From: Thiocapsa sp.
Lineage (GTDB): Bacteria > Pseudomonadota > Gammaproteobacteria > Chromatiales > Chromatiaceae
Direction: 5' to 3'
NCBI RefSeq assembly: GCF_018399035.1
Contig: NZ_CP073760.1
Location: forward strand, 4,220,001 to 4,284,000
DNA: 64,000 bases
Of this stretch, positions 43,671-52,049 are shown one piece after another. The position numbers and the translations under genes are program-made. Position 1 is the first letter of the stretch; each line of letters starts with the position of its first letter. Under the pieces are notes generated by a model. It saw only the letters and a list, made by a program, of their open reading frames with translations, did no database searches and was not told where the DNA came from.

Positions 43671-44396
43671 GTGGCCTCGGTTGCGAGCGCGGTGGATATG
43701 GTCCCGGTCATTGAGCTGCGTCAGGTCACACGGATTTACGGGCGAGGCGAGGCGACCGTGCAGGCGCTTCGGGGTGTCGACTTGACGATCCGAGACGGCG
43801 AGTTTGTTGCCGTCATGGGGCCGAGCGGTTCGGGAAAGTCGACAGCGATGAATATCCTGGGGTGCTTGGATTCGCCGTCCTCCGGTGCGTACCTGTTTCG
43901 CGGGACCGAAGTCGGCAATTTGTCGCGCGACCAGCGGGCCATTCTCCGACGCGAGTATCTCGGCTTCGTATTCCAGGGATACAACCTTCTAAGCCGAACT
44001 TCCGCGATCGAGAATGTCGAGCTGCCTTTGATCTATCGACGTGTGCGTGTGCACGAACGTCGACGGCGAGCGCGCGAGGCATTGAGGGCCGTCGGGCTGT
44101 TGAACTGGGAGCATCACACTCCCTCGGAGATGTCCGGCGGACAACAGCAACGCGTTGCGATTGCACGGGCCTTGGTGAGCGAGCCGCTCGTGCTGCTCGC
44201 CGATGAACCCACGGGTAATTTGGATTCGGCTCGAAGCCGCGAAATCATGGAGTTGCTGACAGAGCTGAACAAGGTTCGCGGTATCACAGTGGTCATGGTT
44301 ACTCATGAGCACGATATGGCGGAATATGCGACTCGCATTGTTGAGTTCTTCGACGGGCTCGTCGCGAAAGACTTCTCCAGCGAGGGTGCGACCTGA
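43671..44396 (+). CDS. MacB/LolD-type ABC transporter ATPase
   Basis: 241 residues. Walker A GPSGSGKST with Lys56, Q-loop in FVFQGYNLLSR, signature SGGQQQRVAIARAL, Walker B VLLADEPTGNLD, H-loop VTHEHD. GTG 43671 lies four bases after the macA stop; ATG 43698 is an alternative. Pairs with the separate permease gene that follows, so the MacB function is split over two genes. Confidence 0.93.
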   Translation: MASVASAVDMVPVIELRQVTRIYGRGEATVQALRGVDLTIRDGEFVAVMGPSGSGKSTAMNILGCLDSPSSGAYLFRGTEVGNLSRDQRAILRREYLGFVFQGYNLLSRTSAIENVELPLIYRRVRVHERRRRAREALRAVGLLNWEHHTPSEMSGGQQQRVAIARALVSEPLVLLADEPTGNLDSARSREIMELLTELNKVRGITVVMVTHEHDMAEYATRIVEFFDGLVAKDFSSEGAT

Positions 44397-45601
44397 TGCT
44401 CTGGAGCAGCTTCGTGCTCGCCGGGAGGGCTGTTCGCCGCAATGTGCTGCGTTCGTTTCTCACCGTTCTCGGAATCGTGATCGGCGTTGCTGCCGTCATC
44501 ATTATGGTCATCCTTGGTGGAGGCGCTACCCTCGAGGTGCAGCGTCAGATCGAAAGCCTAGGAAGTAATCTCTTGATCTTACGGCCGGGGCAGCGCGTTG
44601 GTCCGGGTGTCCTGTCCGACGCGAGATCCTTTAATCTGGACGACGCGACAACTCTGCGCAACGAAATCCCTGGCTTGGATGCGGTTGCCCCGGCCGCATC
44701 GTTGCCGATGACGGCGGTGGTCGGTAATCGGAAGCGAGCGACCAACGTCACCGGCAGCGATAATGCGTATTTTACGGTGCGGAACTGGACACTGGTTTCG
44801 GGTCGCTCCTTCACCGAAACCGAGCTTCGTGCGGGTAAGGCGGTGTGCGTGATCGGTGCGACCGTTCACCGCGAATTGTTCGGTCAGGAGGATCCAATCG
44901 GATCGCGCATCCGCTTGAGAAGGGCCTCATGCGACGTCATCGGCGTGCTTGAGGCCAAGGGGCAAAGCAGCGTTGGGCTTGATCAGGACGACCTCATTCT
45001 TATCCCGCTCAAAACACTTCAGCGGCGCTTCACGGGAAATCAAAACGTCGGTCTAATCTACGCCTCCGTGCGTGCCGGAGATTCGATCGATCTCGCAAAG
45101 GCCGATATCGACCGACTCATGAAGGAGCGCCGGCTGATCTCCCCAGGTGATCAGTCCGATTTCATGGTCATGGATATGCGCGAGATCTCCGGACTTCTGA
45201 CAACGACGACCAAGATACTGACCGCCCTATTGGGTGCGGTTGCATCGGTCAGCCTGTTGGTCGGCGGTATCGGTATCATGAATATTATGCTCGTGTCTGT
45301 AACCGAGCGCACTCGGGAGATCGGCATTCGGTTGGCGATCGGGGCTCAGGAGGACGAGGTGATGCTGCAATTCCTCGTCGAAGCCGTCGTGCTCTCGACA
45401 CTCGGTGGATTGATCGGCATTGTCTTGGCCATTGGCGTCTCTGTTTGGCTGGCCGCTCTGCTGAACCTGCCTTTTGTATTCAACGTCGGAGTCGTTGTCT
45501 TTGCCTTTCTATTTTCGGCGGCCGTCGGCATCGTGTTCGGCTATTTTCCGGCCCGACGTGCTGCACGCTTGGACCCGATCGAGGCATTGCGACACGAATA
45601 A
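44396..45601 (+). CDS. MacB-type ABC transporter permease (FtsX-like)
   Basis: 401 residues. One N-terminal membrane helix (FLTVLGIVIGVAAVIIMVILGGG), a large periplasmic MacB-PCD domain (about 50-275), then three helices in the FtsX domain (LLGAVASVSLLVGGIGIMNIMLVSV, LGGLIGIVLAIGVSVWL, VVVFAFLFSAAVGIVFGYFPA). The ATG overlaps the ATPase stop by one base. With MacA it forms a tripartite mechanotransmission pump that exports substrates from the periplasm, plausibly the product of the upstream acyl-assembly genes. Confidence 0.93.
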   Translation: MLWSSFVLAGRAVRRNVLRSFLTVLGIVIGVAAVIIMVILGGGATLEVQRQIESLGSNLLILRPGQRVGPGVLSDARSFNLDDATTLRNEIPGLDAVAPAASLPMTAVVGNRKRATNVTGSDNAYFTVRNWTLVSGRSFTETELRAGKAVCVIGATVHRELFGQEDPIGSRIRLRRASCDVIGVLEAKGQSSVGLDQDDLILIPLKTLQRRFTGNQNVGLIYASVRAGDSIDLAKADIDRLMKERRLISPGDQSDFMVMDMREISGLLTTTTKILTALLGAVASVSLLVGGIGIMNIMLVSVTERTREIGIRLAIGAQEDEVMLQFLVEAVVLSTLGGLIGIVLAIGVSVWLAALLNLPFVFNVGVVVFAFLFSAAVGIVFGYFPARRAARLDPIEALRHE

Positions 45602-45667
45602 AGGTTGCGTGGGGCGTTGGTAACGTCCGGCGCGTATGACGTACGATAAGCCGAGGAGCTGTGCACA

Positions 45668-46441
45668 GTGCGAGCGATTGCGCTTCCGGAAGCGATGATG
45701 CAGCTGGGCCTTGGCCGCAAGCTCGTTATCTTGGTTTATCTTTCGGCCTATTTGTTGGTCTTGGGCGTTGGTTTGAGCGCGGCGCTATGGGTGTTCATGG
45801 CTTTGAAGCCCGACGATCCGGCGCGTATTCTTCCCTTATCCTGGGCGATCATCGCTGCGATAATCACCTTCTGCTACGGTTATTTAATCACCCTGTTGGT
45901 GCTGCGGCTCATCGTTCCGAAATCGCGGCCGGGAGTTTACCGATTGACCGGGACGGGACGTCCCCCGAAGCAAATCGTTGTTTTCGCGATGAACAACTTG
46001 CTGCTGCGTTTGCGTTTGACCGCGCCATTTGCAACATCCCTGTTTCCGGTCCTGATCAAGCTTCCGCCTCTATCTTGGCTCTATGGAAGGCTATTCGGCC
46101 CCGACAGTGCCGTGAGCTATATTTTGGACCCTTACCTGGTGACGATCGGCAAGAACACTCAGCTCGGCTTCGGAACACTCGTGCTTGCGCATTTCTACGA
46201 CAATCGCGGCCTGATGTTGAAACCGGTACGCATCGGCGATCGTGTCGTGATCGGCGCGGATTCAATCATCTGTCCGGGCGCCGAGATTGGTAACGGGTCC
46301 GTTCTGCAGATTCGTTCGGTCGTTTACCCCGATACGCTGATCCCTCCAAACGAATACTGGGGCGGTAATCCTGCTCAGAAAATTAAGGATTTGATGCCAC
46401 CTGTCAAACCGGAGAAGGATACCCGCACCAATCCTCGCTGA
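45668..46441 (+). CDS. Membrane-anchored left-handed beta-helix acyltransferase-like protein
   Basis: 257 residues. Two N-terminal membrane helices (LVILVYLSAYLLVLGVGLSAAL; LSWAIIAAIITFCYGYLITLLVL) precede a hexapeptide-repeat C-terminus: LVTIGKNTQLGFGT, VRIGDRVVIGADSIICPGAEIGNGSVL and NEYWGGNPAQKI. Relatives transfer acetyl or longer acyl groups from CoA or ACP. The GTG start at 45668 follows GAGGAG. It ends overlapping the convergent SDR gene by 38 bases. The acceptor is unknown; acylation of the locus product is a reasonable guess. Confidence 0.75.
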   Translation: MRAIALPEAMMQLGLGRKLVILVYLSAYLLVLGVGLSAALWVFMALKPDDPARILPLSWAIIAAIITFCYGYLITLLVLRLIVPKSRPGVYRLTGTGRPPKQIVVFAMNNLLLRLRLTAPFATSLFPVLIKLPPLSWLYGRLFGPDSAVSYILDPYLVTIGKNTQLGFGTLVLAHFYDNRGLMLKPVRIGDRVVIGADSIICPGAEIGNGSVLQIRSVVYPDTLIPPNEYWGGNPAQKIKDLMPPVKPEKDTRTNPR

Positions 46442-47285
46442 GACGCCAGAGTTCCGCCGCTAATTCGGCGTCTTGCGCAAGCGCCGAAGGGGCGCGCACC
46501 TTTTCGTCGGCGTAAAAGAGACCTGACTCCGTCGCGAGCTCGGGCGCGACGGCGCACCGGATTTGCGTGCGGGCACCTTGTTCGGATGTCGCCATCAATG
46601 GTTTGAGCAATTTCAGCACAGGTTGAAGCCGCGTCGGGATGACGCGCCAGATGTCGGTGGCAACCACACCGGGATGGGCCGCATACGTCGTGATGCCTGT
46701 TCCGGCCAGCCGATGTGCGAGCTCCTTCGTGAAAAGAATGTTGGCGAGCTTGGATACGGGGTAGGTTGGGTGCGGCCAGGTAAAGCTCGTTGGTGTCGCT
46801 CGGCTTGCGATCGACCAGTCAACGGACTTCAGTTTGCGGTGGCTGAGGCTGGTGACGTTGACGATACGGCCGGGAGCGGACTCCAGCATGCGGTGGAGTA
46901 ACCGCATCGTCAATAAAAAATGGCCGATATGGTTGGTTCCGAAGACCAGCTCGAAGCCGTCATTTGTCAGACCGCCACAGCCGGAGCGACCGGCGTTGTT
47001 GACGAGGACGTGCAGCGGCAGTCCTTTGGCCAGGAAGGCGTCCGCGCAGGCATGGACGGAGCCGAACGAAGCTAGATCGAGCGTGAGCCAGTCGACCCGC
47101 GGGTTGCCGGTGGCGTCTTTGATCTCGGCGACCGCGGACTCGGTGCGCTCTCGCGACCGACCGGCCAAGAAGACCTGCGCCCCCCGTCTCGCCAACTCGG
47201 TGGCTGTCGCCCGACCAAGCCCGGCGTTGCCACCGGTCACGATGCACACGCGGTCTCTGATGTCCCAATCGCGATACTGGATCAT
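46404..47285 (-). CDS. Short-chain dehydrogenase, retinol-dehydrogenase-like
   Basis: 293 residues from ATG 47285. Cofactor motif TGGNAGLGRAT, LDLAS, NNAG, catalytic Ser in VNVTSLSHRK and YPVSK (Tyr-x-x-x-Lys). The substrate pocket resembles the retinol/protochlorophyllide-reductase-like subgroup acting on hydrophobic substrates. Convergent with the acyltransferase-like gene and divergent from the permease pair. It could reduce or oxidise the lipid product of the locus. Confidence 0.88.
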   Translation of the reverse strand: MIQYRDWDIRDRVCIVTGGNAGLGRATATELARRGAQVFLAGRSRERTESAVAEIKDATGNPRVDWLTLDLASFGSVHACADAFLAKGLPLHVLVNNAGRSGCGGLTNDGFELVFGTNHIGHFLLTMRLLHRMLESAPGRIVNVTSLSHRKLKSVDWSIASRATPTSFTWPHPTYPVSKLANILFTKELAHRLAGTGITTYAAHPGVVATDIWRVIPTRLQPVLKLLKPLMATSEQGARTQIRCAVAPELATESGLFYADEKVRAPSALAQDAELAAELWRLSEDWCGYPSPV

Positions 47286-47348
47286 AAAATGCAATCTCGT
47301 CGTTCAAACAGGGGTCGTCCCGCAACCGATTTCGAATGAGGCAGACAG

Positions 47349-47777
47349 GTGTCCATCAAACAGAGAGGGACGGTCAGCGCGAAGCGAGCCGTCGAGCGCT
47401 TCTTTTTTCTTTTGCCGTTGGTGCCGGCGGTGCTGTTGGTCTTCAGTCTGATGACGCAGCTGTTGCCCGATCAGCCGTTGCAGCGGTTTTTCGGTCATGA
47501 TCCGGCACTCGATGCGCTCGTCGGTGCGGTCGTCGGCAGTCTGGCAATGGGGCAAGTCTTTGTCGGATACCTCGTAGGCGGCGAGTTGGTACGCAACGGA
47601 ATCAGTCCCGCGACCGCGACTGCACTGATCGTCTCTTGGGCAACCGTCGGCTTGGCTTTTCTTCCTTACGAGATGCGCGCCTGCGGCAACCGATTCGCAA
47701 TTACGCGTAATCTGTTGGCGTTTGTCTCGACGCTGATCATCGCGTATGTCACCGCTCACCTGTTGGACTGGATCTAA
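47349..47777 (+). CDS. Membrane protein, half of a split permease (N-terminal partner)
   Basis: 142 residues with about three to four hydrophobic helices: FFFLLPLVPAVLLVFSLMTQ, ALVGAVVGSLAMGQVFVGYLVG, ATALIVSWATVGLAFLP and NLLAFVSTLIIAYVTAHLL. Together with the next gene it resembles the two halves of COG0701/DUF318-like permeases or the Gate-domain pairs (SpmA/SpmB-like). Start GTG 47349. The gap to the next ATG is one base beyond the stop, so they are coupled. Substrate unknown. Confidence 0.6.
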   Translation: MSIKQRGTVSAKRAVERFFFLLPLVPAVLLVFSLMTQLLPDQPLQRFFGHDPALDALVGAVVGSLAMGQVFVGYLVGGELVRNGISPATATALIVSWATVGLAFLPYEMRACGNRFAITRNLLAFVSTLIIAYVTAHLLDWI

Positions 47778-47778
47778 G

Positions 47779-48306
47779 ATGCGCCTGTTTCGACCGGTTG
47801 GATGGGTGCTCCTTTTAAGCGTGGTCGCGTTGTTGAGCATTGTTGCAATGTTCGATGCCGATCTTGTCGTCGAGACGGTCAAACAGGCTTGGGGACTCAC
47901 GATCAAGCTTGCGCCCCTCTTCGTCCTGGTCCTTCTGATGATGGCCCTGTCCGAAACCTTTCTGGATGCGCGTTGGATCGGCCGCTGGGTCGGGCACTCC
48001 TCGGGTCCGCGCGGCTGGTTGATCGCGCTGGCGGCAGGCACGCTCTCGGTGGGGCCGATGCATGTCTGGGTCGCGATCCTGCAGGATCTGCGGGCCAAGG
48101 GGATGCGCGAAGGCTTGATTGCGGCCTTCCTCTTTTCCCGCACGATACAACTCTTCTTCCTTCCCTTGATCATCGGCTATTTTGGCTGGACCTTCACCCT
48201 CATCTTGACCGGTCAAGTGGTGATCTTCGCCGTCGTCAATGGACTTATGATCGATTATCTGCTCGCGCGCAGTGCCTTACGCGCACCTCTAGACCCTAAG
48301 ACCTGA
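47779..48306 (+). CDS. Membrane protein, half of a split permease (C-terminal partner)
   Basis: 175 residues, about five helices: VLLLSVVALLSIVAMF, LAPLFVLVLLMMALSETFL, GWLIALAAGTLSVGPMHVWVAIL, GLIAAFLFSRTIQLFFLPLIIGYF and LILTGQVVIFAVVNGLMIDYLL. The glycine-rich G-T-L-S-V-G-P segment mirrors the V-V-G-S-L-A-M-G segment in the partner, suggesting an inverted-repeat transporter made of two chains. Confidence 0.6.
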   Translation: MRLFRPVGWVLLLSVVALLSIVAMFDADLVVETVKQAWGLTIKLAPLFVLVLLMMALSETFLDARWIGRWVGHSSGPRGWLIALAAGTLSVGPMHVWVAILQDLRAKGMREGLIAAFLFSRTIQLFFLPLIIGYFGWTFTLILTGQVVIFAVVNGLMIDYLLARSALRAPLDPKT

Positions 48307-48340
48307 GTACGGCGTGCGGCGATCGACGCGATCCATCGGT

Positions 48341-49396
48341 TCAGTCTTGACGCAGCGGTGCGGGTGTCAGCCAAGCGTGTCCTTGCGGCGCGACACCGCC
48401 CACTAATCCATCGGCACCCTCGATGGGCAGCGTCTCGTATCCGATGCGATCCATTAGATCGCCGCAAATCGCAGCAATGCGCTCGCGATCCGCGTGGGAA
48501 AGCCGCGCGAAGCTCTCCGGATTCATGTTCCGGAGCGGCGCCGATTCCTTGCGGATATAACTAGCCTTGATGTCGCCGAGGACGGTCTCGTCCAAGGATG
48601 CGGGCGGAACATCGAGAAATGCCTCAAGGCGGCGCAAGAGCGGCGCCGGGTGCGCGGTCAGGTCTTCGTAACGCATCAGAACGACGTGCCGCAGGTGCTC
48701 AGCGTCGTCGAGTAGAATGCCGGTGCCATTTCGCCAATGTCGGGCGGTTTCGTCCACCGGGACCCCCAGCCGTCTCTGCGCGCCCTCGCACAAGGCGTAG
48801 GGATGACGCACGATCCCGATGAATCGGCTCGGTGAGAAATTTGCTTCGAGCCAGCGTGAGCGTAACGTGTTGGGAGGGCTTTTCTCCAACAGGATCCCGG
48901 GGCGATCGGGGTAATAGTGAGCCCAATCATAGCGTATCCTGCGCGCGGGGCTCGGATCGTCGGTCTCGATCCAGTGAAAGATGTCAGCTCGGCTCGACCA
49001 GGTGCGCGCGGCACCGAATGTCGGCGGGTGCGGAAGCGCCGGCGTCAACCATTGCCCTTCGTGCGGCAGCGAGCGAATCATCGGATGCTGTTCCAGCACG
49101 CGCGTGAGGAGTGTCGTACCGGAGTTGTTGAGGCCCAGGATAAACAGCCAGGGGCTGTGCCCGAGGTCGAGTCGTTGCTCGACCCACGCATCGAGCGCCA
49201 CAGGATCTTGAGTCATCCATCGCAACTCATGGCGCGGGCGCCCGATCAAACGGTAAAGGGCGTGTGCGACTGGAAACAGCCGCTGTATCTTGGCCAATCG
49301 CGGTGCGCGATTCGTCAAATAGGGCAGTGTCTCCCGGACCTTCGTCTCGAAAGTCGCCCCGTCCGCGTTTCGTATCGTCGGTGGTTTGTCTGTCAT
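48341..49396 (-). CDS. PAPS-dependent sulfotransferase 1
   Basis: 351 residues. The 5'-phosphosulfate loop is FILGLNNSGTTLLTRVLEQHP, and the 3'-phosphate site is FIGIVRHPYALCEGAQRR. MRYEDLTAHP and LLEKSPPNTLR are further family landmarks. It would transfer sulfate from PAPS to a hydroxyl of a lipid or sugar. ATG 49396. It is the last gene of a six-gene minus-strand operon; the previous gene ends 40 bases upstream. The position of sulfation cannot be deduced. Confidence 0.86.
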   Translation of the reverse strand: MTDKPPTIRNADGATFETKVRETLPYLTNRAPRLAKIQRLFPVAHALYRLIGRPRHELRWMTQDPVALDAWVEQRLDLGHSPWLFILGLNNSGTTLLTRVLEQHPMIRSLPHEGQWLTPALPHPPTFGAARTWSSRADIFHWIETDDPSPARRIRYDWAHYYPDRPGILLEKSPPNTLRSRWLEANFSPSRFIGIVRHPYALCEGAQRRLGVPVDETARHWRNGTGILLDDAEHLRHVVLMRYEDLTAHPAPLLRRLEAFLDVPPASLDETVLGDIKASYIRKESAPLRNMNPESFARLSHADRERIAAICGDLMDRIGYETLPIEGADGLVGGVAPQGHAWLTPAPLRQD

Positions 49397-49436
49397 GGTA
49401 TTCCGGGGCGGCCGCGCGTGATTCCCGCGCGACGCG

Positions 49437-50363
49437 TTACTGCGAAGGACCGTTGTCTTCGAGGAATCCCAGCGAGCTCGCCAGCGGCGAGTGGCTGAAA
49501 TCAAGCTCACGCATCGCCCGGTTGTTGTCGAAGGCGATCCTCACGGGCAACGGAATCGGGATGAGCCGCGTCCGGGCCTGGATGCGGTCGCGCCAGGCAC
49601 GGCAAAAGCGATCGATAGAGACATCCGCGGGTCCGGCAAGATTGTAGGTCCGGCCGCGCGAGTCGTCCCGGACGACAGCCTCCGCGATGGCCGAGGCGAC
49701 ATCCGGTGCAAAGGCCAGCGGAAAATAGAGTTTCGGCACCGGCATCACCGGTTTACTCATCACGAATCGCATGATCGGCGCCACGTTGGGGTCGTGGGGG
49801 CCATACATCGCCGAGGTTCTCAGAATGGTGAGATCGATCGCTTCGGCGGCAGCCGCCGCCCGGCAGCGACCCTCGGCGAGCGCCTTGGTGACCCGGTTTG
49901 CATTGCGTTGCGGGCGCCCGGTATCGCGGTAGACGGGATCCTCTTCTTGGACAACGCGCAATCCGAGTGCGTGACGTGCCGTCAGCTTATAGGCGCCGAT
50001 CGAGCTGACATAATGCAGACGGCGGACCCCGCTCCGGGACATGGCCTTCAGCACGTTTTCGGTTCCCAGCACATTGGGCCGATAGTTTTCGTCCCAGCCG
50101 TTTTTGAACGGGCTGGCCATAGCGGCGTTGTGGAGAACGACATCCGCGCCATCGAAGGCGCGCACCAAAGCATCCGGGTCGTCCAGGTCGGCAACCGCGC
50201 AGGTGACGGCGGCGGCCGATGGTCCGAGATCGGCTGCAACCTCTTGCCATTTGCCCGGGTTGCGAATGACCGCCCTGACCGCGCAACCGCGTTGGAGTAG
50301 GGCCGGTACCAGCAGCCGGCCAAGAAATCCGTTCGCGCCCGTGACGGCGACGAGTTGTGTCAT
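49437..50363 (-). CDS. NAD(P)-dependent epimerase/dehydratase-like protein (extended SDR, Tyr missing)
   Basis: 308 residues. TGANGFLGRLLVPAL is the cofactor motif; VVLHNAAMAS and YVSSIGAY follow. At the expected Y-x-x-x-K position the sequence reads NRVTKALAEGR, so Lys is kept but Tyr is Asn. The fold is that of 3-beta-HSD/NAD-epimerase proteins. It may be a reductase using another proton donor or a non-catalytic partner. The start overlaps the preceding SDR stop as ATGA. Confidence 0.82.
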   Translation of the reverse strand: MTQLVAVTGANGFLGRLLVPALLQRGCAVRAVIRNPGKWQEVAADLGPSAAAVTCAVADLDDPDALVRAFDGADVVLHNAAMASPFKNGWDENYRPNVLGTENVLKAMSRSGVRRLHYVSSIGAYKLTARHALGLRVVQEEDPVYRDTGRPQRNANRVTKALAEGRCRAAAAAEAIDLTILRTSAMYGPHDPNVAPIMRFVMSKPVMPVPKLYFPLAFAPDVASAIAEAVVRDDSRGRTYNLAGPADVSIDRFCRAWRDRIQARTRLIPIPLPVRIAFDNNRAMRELDFSHSPLASSLGFLEDNGPSQ

Positions 50364-51172
50364 GATCGGCCCAACCATTCGGAAGGAAGACGACGGTAGA
50401 TGTGCGCAACGGCCGCGTCGGTCCACTGCGGTGCCAGGCGCATCGAGAAGGCCATGGCCTTGGCGGCGGCGGTCAGATACAGGCGCCGCTTGCGTCTTCG
50501 CACGGCCTGCAATACGGCGCGTGCGGCGGGTTCCGGGTCGATTCCGAGAAACGCCAGCTTGCGCATCGCCGGAACCTGGCGTTGGACGTGATCGAACATC
50601 GGCGTGCGGATGATCCCCGGATAGACCAAGGTCACGCCGATCTTGCGCGGGAGCTCGTTCGCCAGCACCAGAGAGAGACTGGCCATCGCGGCTTTGCTTG
50701 CGGAATAGGCGGACGACAAGGGCAGATGGGCATAGGCGCAGAATGACGTGATGACCGCAATGTGCCCCGACCCGCGCTCTAGCATCCCGGGGAGTGCTGC
50801 CCGAATCGCCGAGTAGCCGGACCAGAGATTCACCTCCATCATCGCTCGCGATGCCTCCTCGTCACTGTCGAGCAGGTGCTCTTCTCGGACCGCGCCGGCA
50901 TTCAGGATCAGCAGATCAACGCCGTCCATCGCCGCCTCGGCCTGAGTGACGAGCGCGGCAGCAGCGCCTGGCTGCGCAAGATCACAATAGAAGGTGTGAA
51001 TGGTCGGCTCGTGAACCGCCAGCGTTGCGGCGAGTTGATCCAGAAGCTCGACCCGGCGCGCCGCCAATGCAAGCTCGGCGCCTTCGCGCGCCAAAACATG
51101 GACCAGCGCCTCGCCCAGTCCGGAGGAGGCTCCGGTGATCAGGACGCGCCGACCTTGCCAGGAGTCGCCCAT
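50360..51172 (-). CDS. Classical short-chain dehydrogenase
   Basis: 270 residues. TGASSGLGEALV, CDLAQPG, LNAGAVREE, catalytic Ser in VITSFCAYAHL and YSASK. The C-terminal VRRRKRRLYLTAAAKAMAFSMRLAP is basic and amphipathic, suggesting membrane association, as in SDRs acting on lipids (DltE/3-ketosphinganine-reductase-like). Begins 7 bases after the methyltransferase stop and overlaps the epimerase-like gene by 4 bases. Confidence 0.88.
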   Translation of the reverse strand: MGDSWQGRRVLITGASSGLGEALVHVLAREGAELALAARRVELLDQLAATLAVHEPTIHTFYCDLAQPGAAAALVTQAEAAMDGVDLLILNAGAVREEHLLDSDEEASRAMMEVNLWSGYSAIRAALPGMLERGSGHIAVITSFCAYAHLPLSSAYSASKAAMASLSLVLANELPRKIGVTLVYPGIIRTPMFDHVQRQVPAMRKLAFLGIDPEPAARAVLQAVRRRKRRLYLTAAAKAMAFSMRLAPQWTDAAVAHIYRRLPSEWLGRS

Positions 51173-51179
51173 CGACCTT

Positions 51180-52049
51180 TCAGTCTCGCCGCGTCGCCCG
51201 GAACATCGCGAGGACGCGATGAGGCTCGTAGTGCAGATCGAACAGGCCGACCTCGGCGAGCGCGTCGCGCAACCAGGCTTCCTCGAAGAAGGTCGCCTTT
51301 TTTCGGCGCATCAGCCGTCGTTGCAGCGGCGCCACCAGCGGATTCACGCAGACCGCCTCTCCGGTCAGGATGCCGCCCGGCTTCAGTACCCGGGCGATCT
51401 CCTTCCAGACAGGAACCAGATCCGGGAAGAGATGCAAGGCGCCGCAGCAGTTGATCTGGTCCATGCTGGCATCGCCGAACGGCAGCTCCATCATGTCGCC
51501 GCGCACCCAAACAAGGCGCTCGGGCCGGAATTCGCGCTTGGCATGGATCCGGGCGCCTTGCCGCAGCATGCTCAACGACAGATCGAGACCGTAGACTTCC
51601 GCCTCCGGATCACGCAAGCCGAGGGCGCGGGCATAATGGCCGGTCCCGCACGCCAAATCCAGGATTGCGCGCTTCGGCTCGGCGGTCTCGGAAAGATCGA
51701 GCAGGCGCTCCACCCAACGCCCGATGAACATGCCCGAGCCCACCAGCGTGTGCAACGGACGCCACACAGGCGTCTCGTACATCAGCGCGAACAGATTCGT
51801 CTCCATCACCTTTTGAGTGAAGGGGCGATCGCTTCGGTCCTCATCGGGGGGAAGGACATCGGCAATGGCTCTGTCGTGCCATGCAAGCCGATGGCCGCAG
51901 AACCTGCATGTCGGAGCTTGGTCCGCATCGGCATCGACTCGAACCGGCGGCAACGTGAATCCGCCCACCTGCTGGCAATTCGGACATCGCAAAGACGCCC
52001 CGCGACCTTGGTTCGGTGTCGACTGATTCACTGACGATGTCTCGCTCAA
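51180..52049 (-). CDS. SAM-dependent methyltransferase with N-terminal zinc-ribbon-like motif
   Basis: 289 residues. Two C-x-x-C pairs (CPNC near 22-25, CRFC near 48-51) suggest a zinc ribbon. The class I methyltransferase core has ILDLACGTGHYARAL, VYGLDLSLSML and LHLFPDLVPVWKEIARVLKPGG, close to UbiE/sterol-type methyltransferases. The start TTG at 52049 overlaps the glycosyltransferase stop as TTGA; GTG 52031 is an alternative. A substrate with a hydroxyl or ring carbon on the locus product is inferred. Confidence 0.85.
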   Translation of the reverse strand: MSETSSVNQSTPNQGRGASLRCPNCQQVGGFTLPPVRVDADADQAPTCRFCGHRLAWHDRAIADVLPPDEDRSDRPFTQKVMETNLFALMYETPVWRPLHTLVGSGMFIGRWVERLLDLSETAEPKRAILDLACGTGHYARALGLRDPEAEVYGLDLSLSMLRQGARIHAKREFRPERLVWVRGDMMELPFGDASMDQINCCGALHLFPDLVPVWKEIARVLKPGGILTGEAVCVNPLVAPLQRRLMRRKKATFFEEAWLRDALAEVGLFDLHYEPHRVLAMFRATRRD

